From positions 11,932,094 to 11,996,093 of the forward strand of contig CM063255.1 of the NCBI GenBank assembly GCA_032158295.1: a stretch of 64,000 nucleotides of DNA, read 5' to 3'. The stretch comes from Pycnopodia helianthoides. Lineage: Eukaryota; Echinodermata; Asteroidea; Forcipulatida; Asteriidae. The position numbers and the translations under genes were made by a program. Positions within the stretch are counted from its first letter, which is position 1; the number at the start of each line of letters is the position of its first letter. Of this stretch, positions 13,001 to 25,040 are shown in pieces. Under the pieces are notes generated by a model that had not been told where the DNA came from, ran no database searches, and worked only from the letters and a program-made list of their open reading frames with translations.

Positions 13001-16000
13001 GCGGCTGCTGTCCCTGCGGCCCAGGAGCAGAGCTGTTACTCCATGAGCCGGTCATAAAGTCAGCATTTCCTGGAAAGAAGTTCAACCCTTGGTTCAAGTA
13101 TGGCGGAGTAGTCCCTGGCTGGTTGTAGTAGTTTTCTGCAGCATAGCTGTTGTCGTAGGTACCATAGTTAAAGTTGTTGAAGTCCCCTCCAGTGGACCAG
13201 GTGGTCTCACTACCAGGCATGGAGTATTGGAAGGAGTATGATGGATAGTAACTCGGCAAGTAGTCCTGTGCAGGTGCCATATTGGGAGCCGTGTACCCCT
13301 GAGAGAGATGATGACGAGCCATTGGAAACAGTGAATAGGGTAAAGAAACAAAAAATAAAATAATGTTATTATTTGTTTATATCTAATTTTATTTTCTAAA
13401 GTCTGTCCTGAGCCAATATGGCTTATCAGGTTTGTGTTTATATACTCGGTTCCATTGGCATTAATCGACTGAGAATATTTCTATTCTCATAGGTCTACTG
13501 TACAAGGAGAATTGGCAGACCCATTAAGGCCAGAATTAATTACAGTTTCCCTGCTAGCCTCAGTCAATCAGCTAATTAACTTAAGACATGTAAAAGGCCA
13601 AGTAGAAAAAAAACACAAAATTAATTTGGTTCTCATCAATTTCAAATTAATGGTCCAAACAAAGTTTAATGAGCTAGAAAGACCAGGGTCTGATTTCACA
13701 AAGGGCTACGATCGATTTGAGCTGTGTATCAATCTAAATTTCTAAGCAAAGTGTGATGTCACAATACAAATTACTATGGTAATACTGACAACTCATCTTA
13801 AAAGATGAATCTTACTGTGGAAATTTGTGTGTGTTTATACCACTTTTATAGAGAAATGGTATTCAATATGAAAAATGACAAGAATAGTATTACGTTTGTT
13901 TCCCATACTGGAGGCTCATAGAGCTGTTTAGTCTGACAAACTGTTTTAAGTGTAGCAGTAAAATAGTGCTAAAATGCATCTCCATCATGCTGGAAACTTC
14001 ACAGAAAGTCTAATTCTTTTGGGTGGTAATCAGTTTATAGGTATTTATTATTAAAACCAATTTGGTATTTTTAAGCCTCATATAAATACAACTTTGAAGA
14101 TAGTTTTACAGTTTTTCAAAAACCCAAACCAAATGAGACCAACTTAAAAACAGAACTGTGAAAACCGGCTCATTGGTAAATCCCCCAAGCTTACCACTTG
14201 ATCTGCATAAAATGAGACTAGTTTTAAGGTAAGTGCAGCTGTGTAATTAATTGAGCATTTAAAAAGTTGCAAGTAATACAGCACTAATTATGCCTTCTCA
14301 ATTAATGTTACTTTAGTAGGCTTTTAAAAACATTTTATTACCAGCATAGTGATTTGCAAATCTTAGAGTCTTTGAGCAGTTTCAATATAAAATATTTGCA
14401 CTGAAGTCATCATGAAATTGTCAACCGTACTGTAGGCCTACTTCCTAAAAAAAAAATTAAAAAGCAAAAAAGCAATAGTCTTACAATAGATGCAATCAAT
14501 TAAATTTGCAATTCAAGCTTAGTCCTCCATAGAATATTCTACAGTGTACGTCAGAATTTGACCAAATTAGGAATGGCTGGTTTTATGACACTGTAGTCTG
14601 ATGGTCTGACCTCAGTATTGTACGTTACGCGTGTACACATAATATGCTGACATAAAGGAAAGAGAACACACATGTACATGTACACAGTTTTAGAGTTCAC
14701 TAGCTATAGACGATGTGACCTGTGACATCACATGTTTACAAAAGAGCCACAGAGCCTGGACTTCCGGCGGGCACATTTGTACACAGCTCAATGGAAGAAT
14801 ACAACAAATCTTATGTTTTATGGAGATCGCACTGTCTGACTTTTCTCAACTTTTGATATGATAAAAAGGGGGGACATCTCAAAAGCTGTACAGCTGTTGC
14901 TTTTGTAAATTTTGAATTTATGTGAAAATTATGTGAACATTATTTTCCCATTGAGCCTGTGTAGCATCTTGCCCGTCAGGAATAGCATTATAATGTACAT
15001 GTACGAGGTCAACACGCTGTAAACAAATGTAACATGGTCTATACCCACCACTTACTTGTAAACTACATTACATTCTGATGGGCTAATCAGCACAACTGCC
15101 CAGAAGTCAGGTTTACTGACACACCCAAATGCCAATGATCAGTTTATAACAACACTAATTGCAATCCCAGTTTGAAATACATGTAAGGTCAAAATGCTTT
15201 CTTAATGCTGTGAAATTTCCAATAGGACAAAGACAACGAGAAAGGGCAGTAATCAATTGGTATTATGTATGTAATTATTTTTAAAAATCTGTTTGGCTTT
15301 CAGAATGCATACAACTTCATAATTTATACGGTTTTTATCTTCCAGTTTGCAGTTTCCGAAAAAAGTAACACTGATTGGGCAGCAACCACAAAAGATGTGA
15401 CAAGCAAACCACAGTATGACTTTGTTACAGTGGAATGTTTTGTCATTTAACTCATTTAACCCAAGACAACTGTGCACTTTGATTACAATGATGCAATCAA
15501 TGACTCAAAAGTATTCACAAATCAATTATTTATTTATGTGCAGGCCTAGAATTTAATTAACATGGAGAAGTGAGTGAACACTTACAAATATGCACATGTA
15601 ATGTCAATGTACATGTACATTTACAATGTACTCTACGTGTACATTATACATTTAAAATGTACTGTACATGTGTATGTATACATGTATCAGGCCTGGAATT
15701 ACACGGAGGCCACAGAGGCCATGGCCTTCGTTGCCCTTGTCTTGGCCTTGGTGCCCCGTCCTCCAAAAGTTTCCCATAGACTTGAAGATTTTCCAATGGA
15801 AGTGCCCTTTGCAAAATGAAAACGGCCTTGCCCTCTTAAAGATGAAATTCCAGGCCTGATGTATTATGTACATATATGTACAGTACATAAATAAAACATA
15901 AATACTGCATGTATAATGTACATTAACATTTGTTTGTACAAAATGTATGATGATATGAGGTTGTTTCATTACTTTCTTGTCTTTCTCATATATGTAAACT

Positions 16001-19000
16001 GAGGATACATATAAGTACATGTACAGGATCTTCTCAAACAATTTGAAAAAAGCTGAATTTTAAATAAAATCTAATTTACATGTATAAAAAGACAGAAAAA
16101 AGCTTGATCAAGATATATTTCAAGGCAACCAATAGTGTTGGCACAGTTTAACACCTCACAAGCATGAACTTTACATAAAATCTGGGATGGGTACCTATTT
16201 CTGCAATCTCAATTGTGCTTAGCACATTTGTATGCTCAACATTTTTACCGAATCAGCCCTTCAAATAATCCCAAGTTATTGAATAACCCTCCATGGAACC
16301 AGCTAAACGTACATGTACATGTACCTCCATGAGATTGAGATTGAGAGTGTCCCTGTAACAAAATGTGTGCACATGAATAGCACTCGGCAAACAGTCCATG
16401 CAAGTACGTACAAAGAAGCTACATGTATGATGCCATCCAGTATTGATCTTCTGGTAGTCAGCCGTTAACTGCTTTACTCCATCCTCATTCATTCGATTGT
16501 TGTTTGTTTTTAGGGGCTCGACTGATCTGTTATTCCAATTTCCCCAGGTCAGCTGCAGAAGTTGCCTGCCTCATTCCTGGATCTTGGACACCTGATGCTG
16601 TTTATTTGTCTTACACTGTTATAGTACTGAAGGTATATGGACATGTACATGCAATGGAGGACCAAGCTCAGATAAAGAAAGTGCCATTGAAAGACTTTCT
16701 GTTTACTAGCAGAGTATTTCTCCATGGCTAAAAAAGGAGGAAAACTTGTTTACCATTAGGCCTACTTCATCAATTACTATGGTAAACATTGCGTTGTTAT
16801 GGCTAGCCAATCCTGCAGGGCAAATAATTTCAATGAAACCTCAGATATTGGAGAGTATCATAAATATGTCCATATAGCGAGAGTAACCTTAGTTTCCATA
16901 CCAAAAACTAAAGACAGCATGTTCATGTACAATGTAAGTTACAGTGATGTTTTATTTGTAAACATTTGATAATCAATTTTTTTTTACACACGTGCATATC
17001 TTTGTAAATTTAAATGTTGTTCACAATATGACAAAATGAGATGTACACACCCATGGTTCATAATGTGAAAACAAAGTGTACCCAAGATTTGACACAAAGA
17101 CAATTTCAGTGTAGCATCTCAAATCACAGTCAGAGATCCTGGCTGGCTTGCACACAAAGCAGTTGAGGAAGTTCTCCTTTCATAATAATTGACACAACAA
17201 ATGCAAACAAAGACTACAAAGTTACTCTGTAGACCAGTGAATAGCTGACAAAGCCCACCTACATGTACATTCTGTAATGCACACTGTACAATGTACAATG
17301 TACATGGAGGGAAACACTGTGCCAGTTATTTTAATAGAGCTTGAATCTGAACAGCTTAGCAAACTGCAAAACCAGTCTCACTTCCCAATCCTCCAAAACT
17401 AAATCCTGGTTTGGACTACATGTAAGTTTGCTGGACTCTTCTTGGAATATCATACAATTCAGACAATACATTTTTCTTCAGTTAAAGGGACGCGCGCTCT
17501 CCATACATTGATATGGAAGGCAGGGCGCACGGTGCCGCACATGTGCAGTCACTGGGTAAAAGTTTATAATTCCATGTAAAGCCACATGCCTGCTTTGATC
17601 ATAACAACACAGACCCTTTAAAGCCAAACACAAAACATTAAAAAAGTTTAATGTAAAAAAGTCTAGGATTTTTCAGACTATTGTAATTCCTGTTCCCGAC
17701 ATACATGTATATGCATTTTTTGACAGCTTACTTTGCATCAATGGAATTCTTTGAAAGCCAAAAATATCAATCAAAAGACTATTTCAAAGTACATTGAACA
17801 TAACCAATGATATACCAGCAGAGGCTTTGAATTTCATTTATGCATGGTCAAAGCCACTGTTCAAATAACCTTAAGTTCAGAATACTTCAATCAATACAAC
17901 TGGAAAAAATCAAAGAATATGGTTCTTCAACCTCCTAGTAATTTCAATCCTACTAGCAAGATCACAGTTGTATAAACCTGTTCAACAATCATTGGTTCAT
18001 TGCCAAGGGAGTTCAAACTAACTTTTCCATCAACCCATTGAGGGAAATTGTATACAGGTGTGTTGTCAGTAGTGGAACATTTCTACAAACGTTCAGAACA
18101 AATGCACATTCAAATACAAAGAAATCAATGTGCAACAAAGAAAGGTTTTCCAAGAACTGTATGACTAGTGGATAGTGGTACAATAAACGGAAAGGAACAG
18201 ACAATTTCAATAGAGTAAAAACAATTTTCAAATTTATGTTTATAGTGCATGTAGACAATTGTCTAAAAACATACATATTTCCTTTACAACATGTACGTAC
18301 ATTGTACACATGATTTTAAATTTCATAAAACAATCGCTTTAAATTATAACCCAAGTTGGTACAAAATGTTACCACACAAGTTCCCACACCCTCTGAAGCA
18401 CAAAGACTGGTTCATACTACATGCAAATTGTAGAAGCAAAGTGCATTTTCTTGCGTCACAATAGGAAAACAGTGCATACTGATTGTTTGCGACACCAAAA
18501 TTTGCTTCACATTTAAATTTGCCTCCGTGTGAAGTATGGATCGGGCTAATGGCTTTTTGAAGAGAAGAATAAAAAAAACGCAGAAATACAAAAAATACCT
18601 CCCTCAAAATATTCCCCATACACTAAAAAATTTCCTACAGAAGTGCCCTTTGTAAAATGAAAATGGCATTACCACCCTTTGAACATGCAACCAGGCAGGG
18701 CCTGATAAGTGATGGCAGCTAATGCTCCCTTAAAGGAACATTACAGAATTGGTCAGAAAAAAACTTGACATAATACTTTTTGATCACAGATTTACATAAA
18801 ACTTACACGGTCTAATGATGATGATAGTAGAAAACATCCCTTGAAATATTTCTGTCTGAAATGCCTTATTTGATGAGAAATGAATAAACTAATTTTCCGA
18901 TTGGAGTTTATGAGCGTTTTATTCATTTGTTGAATCTATATGATTTCATGCAAATGTGTAATTGGTTTTTCACTATTTTCTTGTGACCCAGATGGCCGAT

Positions 19001-22000
19001 CGATCTCAAACTTCTACAGGTTTGTCAGTTTATGTATATGGTGGATTACATAAAGTGCTTACACTGCCAGCAACTGTTTTGTTAGCAAAAACCAATTCTG
19101 TAATGTTCCTTTAATCTGAGGATGTGACAGCTCAAAGATGAATCAAACAAAATCTTATGCTAATTTACATGTTTTCACATCTCAACTAAGCACATACAAT
19201 CCTTATCCTCAGATCAGCCCAACTTATCATAATTCATTGTTTCACTTCTTGTTTGTTTGTTTTGACTAAAAAAAACAGAACTCGGACTTATAATAATTGA
19301 CATGTACTCAGCAACAGAGGTTGATTTGGAATTGTGAAAAGACAATTAGATTCAGCCCAAGGCCACCTGCTACTTCAGCAGGCAATTGAGTTACCCGCTA
19401 CCCTTGTACACATGTAGAATACATGTACAGTGTGCATGCCAGTCCAGTGAAACAGTGCTTACTGGCAAGCTAATTAAGCCTCTCGTCAATTAATTATTGT
19501 CCCAACGATCCTTTGGAAAACCTATGTTGTCCAAGGGATACAGGTTTACAGTTAATATTCTTCCAAATGCCAAATAAGGTATTAATAAGCTTTGAATGAC
19601 ATCATGGTAAATTGTGTAACAGATAATTTCAAATATCCACAATGATCAACATTTACCCTTTTTATACAAACCACATGCATGTACTTGTGTAATATTTAAA
19701 GGTTTTATTAAAACCAAAAGGTCTCAAAGCCAAGTGTCAGTTGTGCACTATGCGACAAAGATTCTACCATGTATCTGCATTGTGTCTTTTTTTATAAATG
19801 AATACCTTGGAGTGATTGAAATGGACGACAAATTGTAATTATGCAATAAGTATTTGGTACACAATATAGATAGCCATGTGGATTTACAGCATACATGCAG
19901 TACTCCTTTGGTTATCTCTTAATTCCAGGCTTTCATTAACCCTAAAGAACCCAAGTCCTACAATATCCTCCTTGCCAAAGTGGAGGATTTTGAAGGATTT
20001 GGGCTATTAGGGATCTGCAACACAGGAGGATTGCGAAGGATTTGGGCTATTAGGGATCTGCAACACAGGAGGATTTTGAAGGATTTGGGCTATTAGGGAT
20101 CTGCAACACAGGAGGATTTTGAAGGGTTTGGGCTAAAATGAGTTTTTGTTAGGATAGGATTTTGGAGGACTTGGGCTATCAGGCTGTTTTTACATAGGAG
20201 GATTTTGAAGGTTTTAGGTATTATGCAGCTTAGCCAAAATATGATTCTGAAGGTTTTGGGCTTTTAGGGGTGGAGATTGTAATAAAGTCAACATATTTTT
20301 TTGTTTGATTATTGGCAACTAAAGTGTCTTTTGTTTGCTTGGTAGTGCTCCCGGGCATTGGATGTTTATTGTGGTTTATTGTACATGTATCACCACCACA
20401 CAGTCTTAGTAAACACACCATTGTAATCTTTGGAATTTCTTAGGGCACTTCCATTTGTTTGAGGGTAATGTTATGTAATATTCTAAATTGATTTCAATAT
20501 CAATAAGCCAAATTAAGTAAGATATATAGGTCAATGGGTATCAACAATATGAAAGTTGAATTGATTTTAAATATCAATAAAGAATTATGTAATAACTAAG
20601 TGCTGATTTCCTATAAATATCAGTGGGCGATGTGGTATGAACTCCATCATAAATATCTGTTGACTGAGCCAAAAAAAAGGAACAAAAGCACCTAATTGAT
20701 CAAATATCATACACCAAGGTCCCTAAAGTAAATCACAAGATTGACTCCCTTACTTCTGTCTCTAAAGGATTTTGAAGGATTTGGGCTAATATGTATACTT
20801 ACAATAAGTTGAAGGATATTGAAGGATTTGGGCTCTTTAGGTTTATGACAACATTATTCTGAAGGATATCGAAGGATTTGGGCAGTATGTCTACCCAAGG
20901 GCCTAGTCTGTTAGGGTTAATGTTTTTGGCAGGGAAATATTATACATGTACTTCATGTCTTGTCTTGTATAGAAATGTGTATTGCAAGGGTAATAAATCA
21001 AGGTGTGGTTTACTTCTAACAAATACACATTACCTTAATCTCTGGCTTATAAACCGTGGCTTATTTAATTTTGACCCAAAGAAATAATGTTGCGGCTTGT
21101 ACATCGGGCGGCTCATACGCCAACGTATTAATATGAAGAACAGAAACCAGCGCACATTTTTAAAAAGAAAGATCATTAATTAACGATTTCAATTCATTTT
21201 GACTTCAATGCAATGCAAGTCGTCATTTGCGGCAATCTTCATTGACTGGTGTTCCGCGCACCATCACTGTACATCACCCACAAAAGACCACAAACACGCA
21301 CAACCCCTGTGTGTGTGTGGTCATGTCTGCCGCTTACACGCCGACCGGCTTATACACCGGGCGGCTTATACACCGACACACTGCAGCACTGCGGCTTGTA
21401 CATCGGGCGGCTTTAAGCCAGAGAATACGGTACATTGTACATGTAATACCGATGTGTATTGATCAATCACAGAACATGGCTACATCCGTTCCAACTTCCA
21501 ATAGGCCTGGCTTATAAAGCCATTGAATCTTGATATCCTATGACATGCATTATGCCCTGTGAAAAGATTTTCTGGTGGTCAGAATCTGTAATGTCTTCAA
21601 AAAATATTGGTTAGCATTGTTGGCTTCTGAAGGAAGGCTAAAATTTAAAACAAGAGTAATGGTTCAACTAACTTAAACTATTTTGTTCAGTTGGGAATCC
21701 ACCCCATTTTTGCGCATGCAGTGATCTGACCTCAGTGCTTGCTGAACAGTATCACATACATGTATATTATAGAGGCTGCGTTCAGACTCCAACATCAACC
21801 TGTCCAAAGAGTTCAAGAGCTTCTGCACAGATTGATGGATCCATCATTACCAGTTATTTGGGAATGGAACTGGATCATCGTGCTATTGTGGATAAGTACT
21901 GTATATGAATGGATCGCGGATGTACAAGAAAGAGTCAGGTCAGGGCTGGATGTTTAAGTTTCAATTGAAACTGCAGTAATGTTTTTTTAAATGTCTGGAA

Positions 22001-24824
22001 TTTATTTTAGAAGCATTTTCAAAATGTATTTTGCAAACTGAATGCATAAAACTTGACAACATGCACACTAATGAAGGACCGGTAAAATTGTATGTTGACA
22101 GCATACTGTACCATTGATGTAAACTGTTAACACTAACACTGCTTCACAAAAACTTTCCCTTTATTTACACACACAATACAGAGTCCAAGAGAATTAAACG
22201 AGAAATCCATTGCATTTAGGTTATAAATTAATTATCAGAGTTCATTTCCCTGTAGAAGAATTGTCGAAAGTCATTGCTCAAACCACAAGTGACCTATCTG
22301 TCAAAATTCACAGATTCTTGCAAATCGACGTATCACTAGATTTGCCATTACATGTATGTATTTCAACGAAGTGACCTAAGAACTCGATACGCCACTTTAC
22401 ATGTACCAATGGTATACAAAGCGCTACAGCACATTTCAGGTGCCTGTGTGTGACATTTGCATTTTCCTGAAGTGACCTATCCACAATAAAGTGACCTATC
22501 TCGATAGGTCTCTATATGCGTTGGTTTGTACACAGCGCTCAGCATGCAAAACTTGTTTTTTCATTTTCACAAAGTATTAAGAAATTATTTACTAATTAAA
22601 ATAGTTGCAGGAATGAAAACAAATTAATAGTTCTGAAGAAATAAAGTAGTCAGCTTTATTTTTTGACCTTACAAAAATAAATAAATAAATAGTAAGCAGA
22701 CTCTGAAACAGCAGTTTTAAAAATAGTGCAACTTTAATCACGACTTTCTCTTTTTATGTTTTTGGGGCTGTTGATGAGATAGGTCAGTTCTTGGTACGAG
22801 CGACATTGAGAACCAATTGAAAATGCGATCGTCATTACTGTTACTTCCTTTCAACAACATCCAAACCTACATGTACTTGAAAAATTGGTCTTGCAGGCCT
22901 GGAATTTAGAGGCCTGTATGCTTCGTTCTACATGTAGAAAGGGAAAGGGCACCAAGGCATTCTCTCCTCGGTAAAGGGCACCCTATGAGGAAATTGTAAA
23001 TTTCTATTGGAGCATTTCAAGGGCACCAAGGCAATGACCAGGGGGCATCGAGGCAATCGCCTCCGTTGCCTTTGTAAAGTATCAGGCCTGCGCCTGGTCT
23101 TGGCCTTAGTGCCCCTTCAAAAGTTTCCCAAACACTTTAAGATTTTCCAATAGAAGTATCCTTTGCAAAATAAAAATCACCTTGTCCTCTCAAAAATGAA
23201 ATACCATGACTGGTCTTGTAATGTTGTTTTTTTTCTACACAGGTTTATGTGCTGAAGTAAGAAACTGGCTAATCAATTACAAAAATTACATTAAACTAAG
23301 TTCTAACAAATTCTTCGATATTACCAAGTTAAATGTATTAGACAAACACTGTCAAATGATTAAAATACACATTGGCTTTACCAAATGTACCCTTCGCATT
23401 AGTTTCAAATACCAACCTGGTTGGCTTGACTGGTCTGCATGTACCGCTCAAAATCTTCATCGGAAACTCCTTCTTTTGTGTTCACTGGACCATTTTGAAC
23501 TGCAAACAAAAACATTTGATATTTTCAAAATGTGGAACCGACTTCAACAAAATTCACAAATTATTTTACAAAAGCTAGATGACGACAAGGCATGCATGAT
23601 GCAGTGTCCAGTTGTGGCAAGGGAAAAAAGGGAGAGCTAAAAAAAAACTGTATGCTGCGCTTGCAAAAAGTTTACCAAACACAGTGGTACACCGCACGCA
23701 GCAACTCTAATAGACTTTTTGCAAGCACAGCAAAAGTCGTACGAAGAACAAACTGGTATTCCTCATGCAGCAACGCTGGTTCCGGCAACTGTAGTTTGGT
23801 TTTGTACACAAATCATGCAACTCCACCACCATATTTGTTACAACACTGTTTAATTACGGTAATAATTTATCGCTTTTAAAAACAAAATTATTTGCAGAGT
23901 GGATTTTCTGGACCAGCGCAACACTCAATGAGAGTACAAGGAATATGTATTACTATTTATGTAAAGCCTAATTTTGGCAAGATCCAGTTTCAAAAGAGAA
24001 CTGTCGGCATGCAAAATAGGTAAAAAGTTTTGAATAGGATTTTGTACATGTACTGATGTAGCTCCAAGACTCCGTGGAGCTGATAGGGATCGAGCCTCAT
24101 ATTTCTAGGAGTGACTATGTGGCGTAGGGCCAAGAAGCAGAGGGAGTCACTATGTATTACTAGTATTTATGGGGCTACGCGAACTGCAGGCTCCGTTTGC
24201 TAAAAAAAGTAAAAAGTTTTTTTTAAATAGGCCTGTCTGAACACAAAAGTTAATACTATTTTATACTAAATTAAAATCAAGAATTACACATGTTTACTGT
24301 ATGATTTGGATAATCAGAACACTTGATCAACCGTACGGTCAAGGGTTACGAGTATCCGTCTAACTAGGCACATGTATGATTAAATATTTTACTCTTTCAA
24401 TGTTCAATGCACCAACATGACAAACTGTACTTTAAGTTGACAACTTAAAAAATATGTACAGTAACTGTCACTGAAGTTAGTTAACATTTACATCAACAAA
24501 AATCACTTCTTACCTTGAGCCCTTTGCGATTTCGGCTTCTGCAAATACCCAAGGATATCCATGGAACACAAAAAGGGGAGAAAAAGAGAGAGACACGTTA
24601 GAAATAAGAAGATGTTCGTATCAACACGATGGCGGAAGTGACAAGGCATGCACTCAGTACATAAGCGCCATTGAGATGAGATGACGAGTTAGCACTGTAT
24701 GCATGTTTGTACGGGCTGTTTTCAAGGTTGACAACCACAAACGCCAATGGATGGGATTCTGAATGAGAGTGTCGTTCGACTAAAATTTGCCACACACACT
24801 GACCTGGTCGACCCCAGCAGACAT
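10074..24824 (-). CDS. YTHDF: YTH domain m6A reader, YTHDF family (complete)
   Basis: Cytoplasmic N6-methyladenosine reader that controls mRNA decay and translation. Exons (complement): 24804-24824 (MSAGVDQ), 24514-24538 (a 25-nt microexon, KPKSQRAQ plus one base), 23417-23499 (VQNG through SQANQ), 11451-13298, and 10074-10112 ([12 protein letters not shown], stop). All junctions are GT/AG and in phase, giving 671 aa. The N terminus matches vertebrate YTHDF1-3 in sequence and exon layout. The YTH domain spans about residues 496-645 and carries the aromatic-cage tryptophans ([18 protein letters not shown]). The middle is low complexity: Pro/Gln-rich with a polyQ tract near 12300 and a polyGly tract near 12110-12165. 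The 13322 ATG seen in an uninterrupted ORF lies in the intron just before the AG at 13299. Vertebrates have three paralogues; which one this pre-dates cannot be told here. Confidence 0.96.
11167..11363. repeat. foldback repeat F (GGGCCCAATTTCATAGAGC), copy 1
   Basis: The left end is CAGGGCCCAATTTCATAGAG and the right end is its near-perfect reverse complement ending GAAATTGGGCCCTG. The interior arms (TTAAGCAGAAAAT, TTGTGCTTAG) also pair. It sits in the last YTHDF intron. Related copies are at 43109-43354, at 48323-48996 (split by another element), and a solo end near 44350-44381. Confidence 0.8.
15690..15858 (+). repeat. GGCCTGGAATTT repeat, copy 1
   Basis: Bounded by inverted CAGGCCTGGAATT and AAATTCCAGGCCTG. 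The interior shares CTTGGCCTTGGTGCCC, AAAAGTTTCCCATAGACTT and GAAGTGCCCTTTGCAAAAT with copies at 22895-23210 and, inverted, 60479-60600. Fragments occur near 18636 and 6860. The inverted ends suggest a foldback MITE. Confidence 0.7.
18730..19114 (+). mobile_element. TTAA-flanked MITE (family M), copy 1
   Basis: 385 bp including TTAA at both ends. Termini are TTAAAGGAACATTACAGAAT and its inverse. The interior shares long blocks with copies 2 and 3, such as TTTTCCGATTGGAGTTTAT and ACCCAGATGGCCGATCGATC. TTAA at both ends of all three copies fits piggyBac-type targeting, but the tetranucleotide could also be part of the inverted repeat. It is inside the large YTHDF intron. Confidence 0.9.
19936..20920 (+). 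mobile_element. TTAA-flanked element carrying a minisatellite
   Basis: The left end is TTAACCCTAAAGAAC and the right end is TCTGTTAGGGTTAA, so the ends are inverted and include TTAA, as in piggyBac-type MITEs. From about 19983 to 20290, and again at 20760-20890, it holds units with the core GAAGGATTTGGGCT. The first units repeat with a period near 44 bp and include ATTAGGGATCTGCAACACAG. No ORF of note. Confidence 0.7.
21031..21432. mobile_element. TIR element with CGGCTTATACACCG motifs
   Basis: Left end TACCTTAATCTCTGGCTTAT; right end read inwards TACCGTATTCTCTGGCTTAA. Near both ends short units of the form GCGGCTTGTACATCGGGCGG and CGGCTTATACACCG are repeated, which looks like a set of subterminal repeats. 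Open frames across it (21199-21517) are incidental. Confidence 0.6.
22895..23210 (+). repeat. GGCCTGGAATTT repeat, copy 2 (rearranged)
   Basis: Starts GCAGGCCTGGAATTTAGAGG. It contains CTTGGCCTTAGTGCCCCTTC, AAAAGTTTCCCA and AGATTTTCCAATAGAAGTA as in the 15690 copy. An extra inverted block (AAGGGCACCAAGGCA repeated) suggests two copies arranged head to head. Confidence 0.55.
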
Positions 24825-25040
24825 CGCCCGATTTAGTCCCGAATATATCCAAGTCAAACTTTATAAAGGCCAAAAGCTGGCAGTTCAGTTCTCACTGCGT
24901 GGGATGTCGGTTAATCTAGCACTGTAAAAGCTGTCCAAAGTCAGCAAATTGTCCACAAAATTGGGGTGGCTTCGATTCGTGAAATACTGATTTCCTCGCG
25001 AAACAATGGCGGAGTTGCACATGCGCTGAAATGAGCCTCG
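24825..25040 (-). promoter_or_regulatory. probable YTHDF 5' UTR and promoter
   Basis: Immediately upstream of the YTHDF start codon. The sequence is relatively CpG-rich, with an AACAATGGCGG motif near 25000 and no TATA box at a sensible distance. Assigned by position; the transcription start is not determined. Confidence 0.4.

Larger units (their letters stand above)
13299..23416 (-). other. large YTHDF intron (10.1 kb)
   Basis: The intron lies between coding exons 3 and 4 of YTHDF and has no second gene that I can recognise. It holds several repeats listed separately (15690, 18730, 19936, 21031, 22895). It also has a TGTACA/ACATGT-rich stretch at 15590-15690 and 15855-15925, and a cluster of GTGACCTATC motifs at 22280-22790. 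Confidence 0.8.

Noticed and set aside
21199..21517. Two overlapping plus-strand ORFs of 87 and 96 codons
   Set aside because: They lie in a TIR element and are biased by its short repeats.
23206..23640. 144-codon plus-strand ORF
   Set aside because: Overlaps YTHDF exon 3 on the other strand and has no recognisable motif.
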